This document shows, one piece after another, positions 1 to 8,417 of a DNA stretch of 64,000 nucleotides. The notes beneath the pieces are model-generated. The model saw only the letters and a list, made by a program, of their open reading frames with translations. It did not search any database and had not been told where the DNA came from. How positions within the stretch are numbered: the stretch's first letter is position 1; each line of letters opens with the position of its first letter. The position numbers were made by a program, and so were the translations under genes. The stretch comes from Paracoccus albus (GTDB lineage Bacteria > Pseudomonadota > Alphaproteobacteria > Rhodobacterales > Rhodobacteraceae), in assembly GCF_027913035.1 (NCBI RefSeq), contig NZ_CP115776.1, positions 124,001 to 188,000 of the forward strand, read 5' to 3'.

Positions 1-36
1 CCATCCCGCCATCACCTGAAACGGCAGGAGACACCA

Positions 37-390
37 TTGCTGAGGTTGCTGCGTCATATTGCTGGCGGGATCGGTGATATATTCAGCGGCATCCGCGCCG
101 CCTTTGCCAGCAGGCAGGTCCGTTTCCTGATTGCGCTGACCGGCCTGCTGATCGCAGGTGCGTCGGTCTTTTACCACTGGGTCGAGGGTTGGGGCTGGAT
201 TGATGCAATCTACTTTTCGGTCATCACGATCTCTACCGTCGGCTATGGCGACTTCGCCCCCCAAACTGCGATCGGCAAGCTGTTCACCAGTGGCTATGTC
301 CTGTGCGGGTTGGGCCTGTTCGTGACCACAGCAACAGCGATTGGTGACAGCATCGTCAGGCGCGCAGATCACCGAACGGACAAAGAATGA
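37..390 (+). CDS. Two-helix potassium channel protein
   Basis: Inner-membrane K+ channel subunit of 117 residues, a size typical of the simple two-transmembrane KcsA-like class. The selectivity filter TVGYGD lies at residues 67-72, preceded by a pore helix. Hydrophobic helices run at about 29-49 and 83-105. The start is TTG at 37 with AGGAG six bases upstream. There is no RCK/TrkA-N or cyclic-nucleotide domain, so gating is not evident; the short C-terminus is charged. It overlaps the following ClC-type gene by four bases (ATGA), which suggests translational coupling of a cation and an anion pathway. The family assignment is firm; the physiological role is unknown. The window begins only 36 bases upstream, so an upstream operon partner cannot be excluded. 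Confidence 0.9.
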   Translation: MLRLLRHIAGGIGDIFSGIRAAFASRQVRFLIALTGLLIAGASVFYHWVEGWGWIDAIYFSVITISTVGYGDFAPQTAIGKLFTSGYVLCGLGLFVTTATAIGDSIVRRADHRTDKE

Positions 391-1553
391 GAATGGCGTT
401 CCTCGCAGCGATATACGGGCTTGTCGCTGGCATCATTGCCGCGATTGTGCTGTGGCTGATGGGTCTCGTCTCTGGCCTTGTGTGGTCCGGGCCCGACGCA
501 GGGTGGTATATTTTTCTGATGATTACGGCAGGCGGTGCACTGATTGCCGCCCTGCGCCATATTCATGATGGCGAGGATCTGGCAGCGCAGATCACCGAGA
601 TGCGCGACCCAAAGGCAAAAGCCCGAAAAGCGACACTGATCATGGCCGCCATGGCGATTGTCGCGGTTGGTTTTGGCGGTGCTATCGGGCCAGAGGCGGG
701 GATTCTTGCGGTGGTTGAAACCCTGTCGATCCTGATCGGCTATCGTCTTGCGCACAGCAATGCCGAGGCGCGGATGCTGGCGGAATCTGGCGTCGCGGGC
801 GCGTTGGGTGGCCTGTATGGATCCCCGCCTGCCGGTGCGGCGATTGCGCAGGAACACCCCGAGGCACCTCGCTGGCAATTATATCTTGCCGCGCTGACGG
901 GACTGTTCGGCTTCCTGTTTACGACAAATCACTTGCTGCCAGAGGCTTCGCTGCGCATTTCGCTGCCCGAATATGCCCCGATCCAGAATGGCAGCGATAT
1001 CCTGTTTTCCGTCGTGCCCGCGCTGCTTGGCGCGGCGGCGGGTCTGGCTTTCGTCATATTGCTTCCGGCGCTGAAGGCTTTTCTGAACGGGCTGGGCAAT
1101 ACGGTGGTGCAGACAATGGTCGGCACGCTGATCTTTGCGGCGCTTGCAAGCACGTGGCCGATCCTGCGCTTTTCCGGTCATCATGAGCTGGAGGCGATGC
1201 TTGAATGGGGCAGCCAATCCGGCATGGCCGCGTTGCTTGGTTTGTCACTGCTCAAGGCCCTTGCACTGGCGCTGTGTCTGGCTGCGGGCTGGCGGGGTGG
1301 CGCGGCATTTCCGCTGTTGTTTATCGGCGCGGCTGCCGGCGGCGCGGTTCTTTGGGTCATGCCCGATCTGCCGCCGACGCCTGCGCTTGTCGCGGGCATG
1401 GTCGCCGCGCTGAGCGCCGGGATGGGCAAACCCCTCGCCGCTGTTCTGATTGCCTTCCTGATCCTCGGCGGCGCGGCGGTCGGGCCGCTTTGTGTCGGTG
1501 CGGGCATTGGATGGGCAGCTTCTCGGCTTGTTCCGAAAGCAGAGATGCACTGA
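387..1553 (+). CDS. ClC-family chloride channel/transporter
   Basis: Polytopic membrane protein of 388 residues resembling voltage-gated chloride channel (ClC) proteins. The recognisable family landmarks are a GAIGPEAGI stretch (position of the GxEGP motif) and GGAAFPLLFIG (position of the GxFxP motif), both helix-N-terminal anion-binding elements in the family. It is shorter than the usual 420-470 residues, and the first motif (GSGIP) is not obvious, so it may be a divergent branch. No CBS domains are present. The ATG at 387 overlaps the channel stop codon, so the two are probably cotranslated. The gene ends ten bases before the convergent glpK stop. Ion selectivity, and channel versus H+ exchange, cannot be read from the sequence. 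Confidence 0.82.
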   Translation: MRMAFLAAIYGLVAGIIAAIVLWLMGLVSGLVWSGPDAGWYIFLMITAGGALIAALRHIHDGEDLAAQITEMRDPKAKARKATLIMAAMAIVAVGFGGAIGPEAGILAVVETLSILIGYRLAHSNAEARMLAESGVAGALGGLYGSPPAGAAIAQEHPEAPRWQLYLAALTGLFGFLFTTNHLLPEASLRISLPEYAPIQNGSDILFSVVPALLGAAAGLAFVILLPALKAFLNGLGNTVVQTMVGTLIFAALASTWPILRFSGHHELEAMLEWGSQSGMAALLGLSLLKALALALCLAAGWRGGAAFPLLFIGAAAGGAVLWVMPDLPPTPALVAGMVAALSAGMGKPLAAVLIAFLILGGAAVGPLCVGAGIGWAASRLVPKAEMH

Positions 1554-1563
1554 GCGTGGGCGG

Positions 1564-2991
1564 CTATTTCAGCGCCGCCAGCTCATGCGACAGGGATGAC
1601 AGCCGCTCTCGGATAAGGGCAAATTTTGCCATCCGACCATCTGCAAGTCGTCTGTCTGCCTCAACCGGCCGAACAGGTTGGTGTGAAATCGGCGCCGGCC
1701 GGTCTGTTCCTTCTGCATCAAGCGCCATATGGACCAGCCCAAGTGCCGTGCTTTCGGTTTCACGGGCGCGGGAAACGGGCTGCGGCAACAGACCAGCCAG
1801 GAAACTCAGCAAATAGTCATTCTGCGCCATCCCGCCATCGACCGAAAGCGATGTGATGGCCTGCTCTGCCGCTATTGCCTGCACGACCTCTGCCGTGCGC
1901 ATCGCCACCCCTTCCAGAAGCGCCTGCATAAGGTCGTGCGCGCCATGTTCCAGCGACATCCCGAACCATGACCCACGCGCCTTCCGATCCCAATGCGGAC
2001 AGGCCAGTCCGGCGAGCGCGGGCAGAAACACAAGCTGCCGGTCAATGGCTGCGGGTTTTGCGAAGCTGCCGATTTCGTCGTAATCGCGGAAGAGGTTAAG
2101 CGACCTTGCCCAGTCTATTGCCGCAGCTGCGGTATAAACGGCACCATCCAAGGCATAACGAACCCCCTGTCCCGGCAATCGCCACGCTATGGTGGGCAGC
2201 GGTCCCGGCTGTGCGGGCTTCACCAGCCTGTCTGTTACGCATTGCACAAATGCGCCGGTGCCGAAGGTGATCTTTGCCGCGCCCGGCACGCGACAATCAT
2301 GCCCGTAAAGTGCCGCCTGCTGATCGACGATACTGACAACAAGGCGCGCGCCATTCGGCAGAACGCCCAGATCGCCGGCTGTATCGGTGATCTCCGGCAA
2401 ACAGGCGCGGTTCACACCGAACATGCGGCACAATTCTTCGTCCCATTGTCCCGTCTCGATATTCATCAGCGATGTGCGCGATGCGGTCGCGATATCTGTC
2501 TGAAACCTCCCGGTCAGGCGGTCGCGGAAAAACGCATCGGTCGTACCCATGCGCAGCCGCCCCTGCCGGGCCAGTTCGGCAGCCTCAGAGCAGTTGCGCA
2601 AGATCCAGCCCAGCTTGGAGGCCGAGAAATATGGATCAAGCGGCAGTCCCGCGCGCGACATTACCTCTGGCCCAAGCCCGTCGGCCTGCAGATGGGCTGT
2701 TTCAGCTGCCGTCCTGTCATCCTGCCAGACGATGACAGGGCTGACGGGCCTGCCGTCCCTTGCGTCCCATGCCAGACAGCTTTCACCCTGATTGGCCAGC
2801 CCGACCAGATCGGCATCGGTCTTCAGTGCCTCGTCAAGATTTGCCAGCAGTTCATCGGGATCATGTTCGACATGACCCTTGGCGGGCATGATCTGACGAT
2901 GCGCCTTTTGACAAACCGGACGCAGAACCTCACCGTCATGCAGCAAGGCACGGGTCGAGGTGGTGCCTTGGTCGATGGCGAGGATATTCAT
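1564..2991 (-). CDS. glpK: Glycerol kinase, FGGY family
   Basis: Predicted cytoplasmic ATP-dependent glycerol kinase, 475 residues (family about 490-510). The N-terminal phosphate-binding IDQGTTSTRALL, the GHVEHDP segment, IVWQDDRTA and LDPYFSASKLGWIL all match the glycerol-kinase branch of FGGY kinases; a C-terminal GGMAQND motif closes the active site. The ATG overlaps the stop of the upstream GlpB-like gene by four bases, so this is the last gene of a glpA-glpB-glpK-like operon. It should deliver glycerol 3-phosphate to the adjacent dehydrogenase. Substrate preference within FGGY kinases can drift (erythritol, xylulose), so a related polyol remains possible. No glpF permease is in the window; uptake may depend on the divergent TRAP system or on genes elsewhere. 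Confidence 0.88.
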   Translation of the reverse strand: MNILAIDQGTTSTRALLHDGEVLRPVCQKAHRQIMPAKGHVEHDPDELLANLDEALKTDADLVGLANQGESCLAWDARDGRPVSPVIVWQDDRTAAETAHLQADGLGPEVMSRAGLPLDPYFSASKLGWILRNCSEAAELARQGRLRMGTTDAFFRDRLTGRFQTDIATASRTSLMNIETGQWDEELCRMFGVNRACLPEITDTAGDLGVLPNGARLVVSIVDQQAALYGHDCRVPGAAKITFGTGAFVQCVTDRLVKPAQPGPLPTIAWRLPGQGVRYALDGAVYTAAAAIDWARSLNLFRDYDEIGSFAKPAAIDRQLVFLPALAGLACPHWDRKARGSWFGMSLEHGAHDLMQALLEGVAMRTAEVVQAIAAEQAITSLSVDGGMAQNDYLLSFLAGLLPQPVSRARETESTALGLVHMALDAEGTDRPAPISHQPVRPVEADRRLADGRMAKFALIRERLSSLSHELAALK

Positions 2992-4202
2992 GCAGCCTCC
3001 TCTAGCGACAGAACAAAGGCGCCCGTGCCGGGCTGTTCGGGAAGGTCAAGTGTGATGCGCCGCTCTGGCATGGCGTTGACGCGCCGCCTTGATATGATCT
3101 GTCCGTTCTGGCTAAGGCGCAACTCACCTTTGACTGGACGGGTAACACGAAGCAGGATTTGCTGATGCCGCCCGGGTCCGCTGGGCGCGATATGCTGCGG
3201 CAAGGCATAGCGAATGGTGTCGCTGGCTATTGTCAGGGTCTGGTTAAGGGAACGGTCTGGCAATTCGTCGCGCAGGAAAGCGTGGATCGCATGCGCCGCC
3301 CGCTTACCCTCTGCCCATGAGGCACCAGCCGTTTCCACAGGACGCAGAAGATTCCCCGCAGCGAAATAGCCCGGCATGGAAATCCGCCCAAAACTGTCCA
3401 CAACCGGTCCGGTCGAGGCCGTGTCGATCACACCGCCCGATGCGGCCAGCAACGCCGCTTCCGAGCGGAACGCGCCGGTCAGCAAAACACCATCGCATTC
3501 CAGTTCACGGCCTCCCTGCGCTCCGGTCAATGTCACACCGGTCACACGCTCACGACCGTGAATTGCCGCGATATTCGTATTCAGGTGGATGGGCACGCCC
3601 AAAACGCGTGGCAACAAAGCAGCCGGACTGCGGGCAATCACATGCGGCCCCTGCTCTATCATCGCAACGGGCTTGATACCTGCCTGCCTGCACGTCAGCA
3701 GCGCCGAAAAGCTGACGAGCTCGGTGCCGAGAATGACCGGGCGACGAAACGGCACCTGCTTGTTCAGATGCACCAGCCCCTGAAGCGCGCCCGTCGGGAT
3801 GACACCACCTGGCTTCTGGCCCCCGATCATGCGCTGAACACGGCTGGCTTCCCGCGTTCCGGTCGCAATCAGCACCGCGCGCGCGCTGAGTGTGAAGGTG
3901 CCCTCTGGTCCGGTCAGCTGCAATTCCGGACCGTCAGCCAGTGCCGTTACCGTGGTGTTGCACATGATCGTGGCACCGCCCGCCTCCGCCGCCGCTGTCA
4001 GCCGCGCGGCATATGTCTTTCCGCCCATTATGCGATGGAATTCCCGCATGCCGAATGGCGAATGTCCGCAATGTCGGGGAACGCCGCCCGGAACCTGCTC
4101 TCGCTCTATCACGGTGACATGTCCGGCCCCGATCCGTCCAAGCTCTGCCGCTGCGCCCAGCCCTGCCGGGCCGGCGCCGATGATGGCAATGTCAGTCTGC
4201 AT
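2988..4202 (-). CDS. FAD/NAD(P)-dependent oxidoreductase, GlpB-like
   Basis: Flavoprotein of 404 residues with an N-terminal dinucleotide-binding motif IIGAGPAGLGAA and a second nucleotide-binding region around VLIATGTREASR. It belongs to the pyridine nucleotide-disulfide-type oxidoreductases that pair with a BFD-domain dehydrogenase, as GlpB pairs with GlpA or HcnB with HcnC. The start overlaps the end of the GlpA-like gene by 11 bases, and its own stop overlaps glpK. Established knowledge: in anaerobic glycerol-3-phosphate dehydrogenases, GlpA carries the active-site FAD and GlpB is the second flavin subunit. Inference: this protein relays electrons from the GlpA-like subunit. No GlpC-like membrane iron-sulfur subunit is present, so the electron acceptor is unclear. 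Confidence 0.8.
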   Translation of the reverse strand: MQTDIAIIGAGPAGLGAAAELGRIGAGHVTVIEREQVPGGVPRHCGHSPFGMREFHRIMGGKTYAARLTAAAEAGGATIMCNTTVTALADGPELQLTGPEGTFTLSARAVLIATGTREASRVQRMIGGQKPGGVIPTGALQGLVHLNKQVPFRRPVILGTELVSFSALLTCRQAGIKPVAMIEQGPHVIARSPAALLPRVLGVPIHLNTNIAAIHGRERVTGVTLTGAQGGRELECDGVLLTGAFRSEAALLAASGGVIDTASTGPVVDSFGRISMPGYFAAGNLLRPVETAGASWAEGKRAAHAIHAFLRDELPDRSLNQTLTIASDTIRYALPQHIAPSGPGRHQQILLRVTRPVKGELRLSQNGQIISRRRVNAMPERRITLDLPEQPGTGAFVLSLEEAA

Positions 4203-5562
4203 CGGGATCGCCGCGGGTCATTGGCTGCGTAAAGCGCCCCTCGGTCATACGGGACAATTCGGCCGTGCAGCCAAAGCCCTGACAGCGCCCCATCGTCACG
4301 CGCGTCCTGCGTTTCAGTCCGGCCAGAGAGTTTGCCGGGGCGGGCGCTGACATTGCCGCCTCAATCTCCCTTCTTGTGACAAGCTCGCAATGGCAGGCGA
4401 TACCGCCATTTCCGGGCTGCAGGAAATCCCGTTGCGCCTCTTGCGCCAGCATTGGCATATGCGGCCAATGCTGTGCTTCCCCCGCCCGCAGACCCACCAG
4501 ATCCGCGACATGCCTTGCGATGCCGAGTGCTGCCGACAAGCCGGTCGAGCGGATGCCGCCCACTGTCACCAGACCCCGCGACAGATCGGCCCGTATCCGG
4601 TACCCCTTCTCCTCGGTCGCGGGACGCAATCCGGCATAGGCCGCCGTCACCTCATGACCTGCAAGCGCAGGCAGAATGGTTTCACCCGTCTTTTGCAAAT
4701 CTCGCATGGTCTGGCTGTCCAGCGACGCCACCTCGCGGCTATCCTGCTCTTCCGCTGTGGGTCCGACAATCAGGTTACCGAAGACCGTGCGGCAAACGAC
4801 AACGCCCTTGGTGATCTTTGACGGGACCGGCAGCAGAATGTGACGGGCGAGCGCTGCCGCGGGTTTGTCGTAAACCACGAACTGCCCCTTGCGCGGGCGG
4901 ATCTGAAACCAGCTTTCGCCGGTCAGGATACGTTCGACATGATCCCCCCAAAGACCCGCCGCGTTGATGACCAGACCGGCCTCTACCGCGCCCGCTGTCG
5001 TGTCCAGCCGCCAGCGTTCACCCAACCTGTCGGCAGCGGTCAGCGCAGCGCGGCAGCGCAATTCCGCACCGTGCTGCACCGCCTGATACAAATAGGCATG
5101 TGCGGCGGACCACGGATCAATCAGGGCTTCTCGCGGGACGCGGAAACCGGCCCTGACACGGTGGGCCAGCTGCGGCTCTGCCCGCAGCAGCGACGCGCGA
5201 TCCATTGGCTGGATGTCTTCAACGCCATTCTCGCGCGCCTGCGCCATCAGCCCCGGCAGGGCCGCAACCTGTTCATCGTTCCACGCCAGCACAAGCGCGC
5301 CGCAACGATCCAGCGGCAGGTTCATCCGTCGGTGGATTTCCACATATTCGGCATAGCCTGCTTTGATACAGTCAAGTTCCAGCGAATTGGCAGGGGCGTC
5401 GAAGCCAGTGTGCAGAATCGCGCTGTTGCCCTTGGACGCCCCATCCAGAACGTCATGCGCCTTTTCCAGCAGCACGACCCGCGCACCGTCTATGGCGAAG
5501 CGACGGGCAAGTGCGCAGCCGACAATACCGGCACCCACGATGGCCACATCGTAACCAGCCAC
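4192..5562 (-). CDS. GlpA-like FAD-dependent glycerol-3-phosphate dehydrogenase with BFD domain
   Basis: Predicted catalytic flavoprotein of 456 residues that would oxidise glycerol 3-phosphate to dihydroxyacetone phosphate. VAIVGAGIVGCALARR near the N-terminus is the FAD-binding DAO fold. The C-terminal about 80 residues hold a BFD-like [2Fe-2S] cysteine set: GIACHCELVTRREI followed by RCQGFGCT, the CxC...CxxxxC arrangement found in GlpA. The preferred start is the GTG at 5562 (VAGYDVAIVG), with GGAG eight bases upstream; a further in-frame ATG lies 18 codons earlier but has no ribosome site. It is the first gene of the glp-like operon, driven by a promoter with DeoR-type repeats. L-2-hydroxyglutarate oxidase-type substrates are an alternative for this fold. 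Confidence 0.8.
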   Translation of the reverse strand: MAGYDVAIVGAGIVGCALARRFAIDGARVVLLEKAHDVLDGASKGNSAILHTGFDAPANSLELDCIKAGYAEYVEIHRRMNLPLDRCGALVLAWNDEQVAALPGLMAQARENGVEDIQPMDRASLLRAEPQLAHRVRAGFRVPREALIDPWSAAHAYLYQAVQHGAELRCRAALTAADRLGERWRLDTTAGAVEAGLVINAAGLWGDHVERILTGESWFQIRPRKGQFVVYDKPAAALARHILLPVPSKITKGVVVCRTVFGNLIVGPTAEEQDSREVASLDSQTMRDLQKTGETILPALAGHEVTAAYAGLRPATEEKGYRIRADLSRGLVTVGGIRSTGLSAALGIARHVADLVGLRAGEAQHWPHMPMLAQEAQRDFLQPGNGGIACHCELVTRREIEAAMSAPAPANSLAGLKRRTRVTMGRCQGFGCTAELSRMTEGRFTQPMTRGDPDAD

Positions 5563-5596
5563 GACGTACACTCCGCTTGTCACATGCTGCTGCGGA

Positions 5597-5624
5597 ACTA
5601 TACAGATTTTGACCAAACGGGCAA
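5597..5624 (-). promoter_or_regulatory. Sigma-70-type promoter for the glpA-like operon
   Basis: On the minus strand, TTGCCC (5624-5619) and TATAGT (5602-5597) are separated by 16 bases, about 35 bases upstream of the chosen GTG start. The -35 hexamer lies inside the 11-base repeat described in the next entry, so a repressor bound there would block polymerase. Seen by eye; not tested. Confidence 0.55.
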
Positions 5625-5656
5625 ACGAAATTTGCTAATTCGTGGAAACGGGCAAA
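5615..5656. promoter_or_regulatory. Candidate DeoR/GlpR operator: direct repeat AAACGGGCAAA
   Basis: The 11-mer AAACGGGCAAA occurs exactly twice, at 5615-5625 and 5646-5656, 31 bases apart (about three helical turns). Between them TTTGC at 5631-5635 forms an inverted partner of GCAAA at 5621-5625. Repeated half-sites with helical phasing between a DeoR regulator and its divergent operon are what an operator for a tetrameric DeoR protein would look like. Binding by the adjacent regulator is inferred. Confidence 0.55.
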
Positions 5657-5735
5657 AATAATCAATTGACTGTGAAAAATTCGTTGACACGGTCGTAATC
5701 GGCGGCTTGGCTCTGGTCAGAGGGGCAGACAACAG

Positions 5736-6494
5736 ATGAAGCCGCGCGAACGACGTTTGCAGATTGAAATCTTGATCAGAAATGAGGGTTCGGCCAGTGT
5801 CGAGGATCTGGCCGTGCATTTCGCCGTTTCGACCGAAACGATCCGCCGTGATCTGGCACGACTGGCCGAAACGGGCCGCATTCTGAAAGTTCATGGCGGG
5901 GCGCGAACGGCGCGGCTTTTGACTGAACCGAGCATGGAAGTGCGCACCGCGCAGGCTAGTGAGCAAAAGACGAAAATCGGCCGATTGCTCGCCAAGGAGA
6001 TAGAAGCCGGCGCGACGCTTTTTATTGATACCGGCTCCACCACTTTGGCGGCAGCCCCGGCCCTCGCCGAAATCAGTGGCCTGACGATTATTACGAACTC
6101 CTGCCGGCTTGCCGACGCACTGGCGATGGCGGATTCTGATGCGTCGGTTCATTTGTTGGGGGGCAGATACGTTGCGGGCAATGCGCAGACCGTCGGACCG
6201 TCCGTGCTGAACCAGATCGCGGAATATCAGGTCGATCACTGCATCCTGACCGCTGCCGCCTTTTCGGCAGAGATCGGCGCAATGGATGCCAGCCATGATG
6301 AGGCCCAGATCGCGCGCGCGATGATCGCCAATGCACAAAACCTGATCGTGTTGGCTGACAGCAGCAAGCTGGAGCGTCGGGCCGCCTTCACCGTTTGCCC
6401 GACCGCGAGGATTGGCCTTTTGATTACCGATGAATCCATACCCGCGCATATGCGCGCCCAACTCGGCGAATGTTCGGTCAGGCTGTTATGTTAA
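5736..6494 (+). CDS. DeoR/GlpR-family transcriptional regulator
   Basis: DNA-binding repressor of 252 residues, the standard DeoR length. Residues 1-57 form the winged helix; the signature SVEDLAVHFAVSTETIRRDLARL is the helix-turn-helix. The rest is a DeoRC sugar-phosphate sensor domain, with the family residues around IDTGSTT and ITNSCRLA. It lies between the divergent glp-like operon and the TRAP operon, 28 bases before the small permease, so it may regulate both. In GlpR the inducer is glycerol 3-phosphate; by analogy this protein may sense that or the phosphorylated product of the TRAP substrate. The specific inducer is inference. Confidence 0.85.
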   Translation: MKPRERRLQIEILIRNEGSASVEDLAVHFAVSTETIRRDLARLAETGRILKVHGGARTARLLTEPSMEVRTAQASEQKTKIGRLLAKEIEAGATLFIDTGSTTLAAAPALAEISGLTIITNSCRLADALAMADSDASVHLLGGRYVAGNAQTVGPSVLNQIAEYQVDHCILTAAAFSAEIGAMDASHDEAQIARAMIANAQNLIVLADSSKLERRAAFTVCPTARIGLLITDESIPAHMRAQLGECSVRLLC

Positions 6495-6522
6495 TAGTGA
6501 AGCAAACAGGGATGGGGTGCCA

Positions 6523-7035
6523 ATGCCGAATGTGATCCGCGGATATGTCCGCGCGGTGGACAGGATCAGTGATTGGGCCGGCTGGTTGGCCGCATCTCTG
6601 ATCTTCCTGATGATCGCGACGCTTTTACTGGATGCAGTAACGCGCAATGTCATCAACATGCCGGTCCATTGGGCGATAGAACTGACTCAATTCACACTGG
6701 CAGCTTACTATTTCCTTGGCGGGCCGTTCACGCTGAAAAACAACGATCATGTGCGGATGGATCTGCTTTATGCCAGCCTGTCCGAACGTGGCAAGGCGCG
6801 ACTGGATCTGGTGACGATCTGGTGCCTGATCTTCTATCTTTGCGTCATGCTGATGGGCTCTATCAGCAGTCTGAAATACGCGATTGAAACGGATGAGCGG
6901 CGGTTTTCGATGTGGAACCCCTCGGTCATTCCGATCAAGGCGCTGATGGTGGTCTGTCTGGTGCTGATGCTGCTGCAGGCGTTCTCGCTGGTGTTCAAAC
7001 ATATCGCGACGCTGCGCGGGAGGCCGATTGAATGA
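6523..7035 (+). CDS. TRAP transporter small permease (DctQ type)
   Basis: Inner-membrane small subunit of a TRAP (tripartite ATP-independent periplasmic) transporter, 170 residues with four predicted helices. The family hallmark is an amphipathic region followed by FTLAAYYFLGGPFTLKNNDHV. The start is the ATG at 6523 (MPNVIRGY) rather than the longer in-frame ORF that runs back into deoR; AGGGATGGGG upstream serves as a purine-rich ribosome site. The stop overlaps the large permease start (ATGA), so the two are cotranslated. It works with the Q/M complex to import a solute delivered by the binding protein encoded two genes downstream, using a sodium gradient in characterised members. Confidence 0.88.
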   Translation: MPNVIRGYVRAVDRISDWAGWLAASLIFLMIATLLLDAVTRNVINMPVHWAIELTQFTLAAYYFLGGPFTLKNNDHVRMDLLYASLSERGKARLDLVTIWCLIFYLCVMLMGSISSLKYAIETDERRFSMWNPSVIPIKALMVVCLVLMLLQAFSLVFKHIATLRGRPIE

Positions 7036-8369
7036 GTTACGAGACCATCGCCCTTCTGATGTTCGCCTCTATGGTGCTGCTGCTGGTCAGCGGGCAAAGG
7101 GTCTTTGCGGCCATCGGCTTTGTCGCCTCGGGTGCTGCACTGCTGCTTTACGGGCAGGGTGCGATAGAATTGCCGTTCAACCAGGTGTTCAAGCTGTTCA
7201 ACTGGTATGCGATGCTGACCCTGCCGATGTTCATTTACATGGGCTATGTGCTGTCGGAATCGGGGATCGCGGAAGACCTGTACCGGATGCTGCATGTCTG
7301 GTTCGGGCGCGTGCGCGGCGGGCTGGCCATCGGTACGATCTTCCTGATGGTGATTATCTCGGCCATGAACGGGCTGTCAGTCGCGGGCATGGCGATTGGT
7401 GCCACGATTGCCCTGCCGGAAATGCTGCGCCGCGGTTATGACAAGGTGCTGATCTCCGGCGTGGTGCAGGGCGGGTCGTCGCTTGGCATCCTGATCCCGC
7501 CATCGGTCGTCATGGTTCTGTTCGGCATGATCGCCCGTCAGCCGGTGTCGAAACTGTGGTTTGCCGGGCTGGTGCCGGGTCTGATCATGGCGGCGATGTT
7601 CACCATCTATATCTTCGTGCGGGCGCGGATGAACCCATCTCTTGCCCCCGTCGTCGACGAAGAAGAACTGAACATGCCGCTGCGCGAAAAACTGGCCCTT
7701 GCCCGCGCAGGCATCATTCCATTCGCGATCTTCTTCCTGATGACCGGGCTGTTCGTGATGGGTTATACGTCGCTTGTCGAAAGCTCTGCTGTCGGTGCAA
7801 CGGCGGCGACGCTGGCCGCCATGCTGAAGGGGCGATTTACCTGGGCGCTGATCAAGGAAACCTCGCTGAAGACGCTGTCGGTCAGCTGCATGTTCCTGTG
7901 GCTGATCCTTGCGGCACTGGCCTTCGGTGCGGTGTTTGACGGGCTGGGCGCGGTCCGCGCGATTGAGAACCTGTTCCTGAACACTTGGGATCTTGGCCCG
8001 TGGCAGGTCATCATCATGATGCAGCTTTCCTTCATCCTGATGGGGATCTTCCTTGACGATACCGCCATGCTGGTGATCGTCGCGCCGCTTTATGTGCCGC
8101 TTGTCGGGATGCTGGATCTGGGCTTCGACAACCAGTTGATCTGGTTTGGGGTCCTTTACACGATCACCTGCCAGATCGCCTATATAACGCCGCCTTTCGG
8201 GTATAACCTGTTCCTGATGCGCTCACTCGCGCCGGCCGAGATTACGCTGGTGGATATCTACCGCTCGATCTGGCCCTTCGCGCTGATGATGGCGATCACC
8301 ATTGCGCTTGTGATGATCTGGCCCGGCATCGCCCTTTGGCTGCCCGAGCAGATGAACGTCCGAGGCTGA
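7032..8369 (+). CDS. TRAP transporter large permease (DctM type)
   Basis: Large membrane subunit, 445 residues, hydrophobic throughout with about 12 helices and the length normal for DctM. Typical segments include LTLPMFIYMGYVLSESGIAEDLY, the GGSSLGILIPPSVVMVLFG loop and ITPPFGYNLFLM near the C-terminus; LIPPS and TPPFG are the paired motifs conserved in the DctM family. The ATG at 7032 overlaps the small permease stop. Its neighbours (DeoR regulator, binding protein, amide ligase and two dehydrogenases) suggest a nitrogen- or hydroxyl-bearing substrate. The substrate cannot be deduced from the permease itself. Confidence 0.92.
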   Translation: MSYETIALLMFASMVLLLVSGQRVFAAIGFVASGAALLLYGQGAIELPFNQVFKLFNWYAMLTLPMFIYMGYVLSESGIAEDLYRMLHVWFGRVRGGLAIGTIFLMVIISAMNGLSVAGMAIGATIALPEMLRRGYDKVLISGVVQGGSSLGILIPPSVVMVLFGMIARQPVSKLWFAGLVPGLIMAAMFTIYIFVRARMNPSLAPVVDEEELNMPLREKLALARAGIIPFAIFFLMTGLFVMGYTSLVESSAVGATAATLAAMLKGRFTWALIKETSLKTLSVSCMFLWLILAALAFGAVFDGLGAVRAIENLFLNTWDLGPWQVIIMMQLSFILMGIFLDDTAMLVIVAPLYVPLVGMLDLGFDNQLIWFGVLYTITCQIAYITPPFGYNLFLMRSLAPAEITLVDIYRSIWPFALMMAITIALVMIWPGIALWLPEQMNVRG

Positions 8370-8417
8370 CCCATTCCAAACCCCGCCAAGAGGGTTCCAC
8401 CCAACAGAGAGGATAAC

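Noticed and set aside
1993..3165. Plus-strand open frame of 390 codons opposite glpK
   Set aside because: Shadow of glycerol kinase; composition and lack of motifs show it is not a gene.
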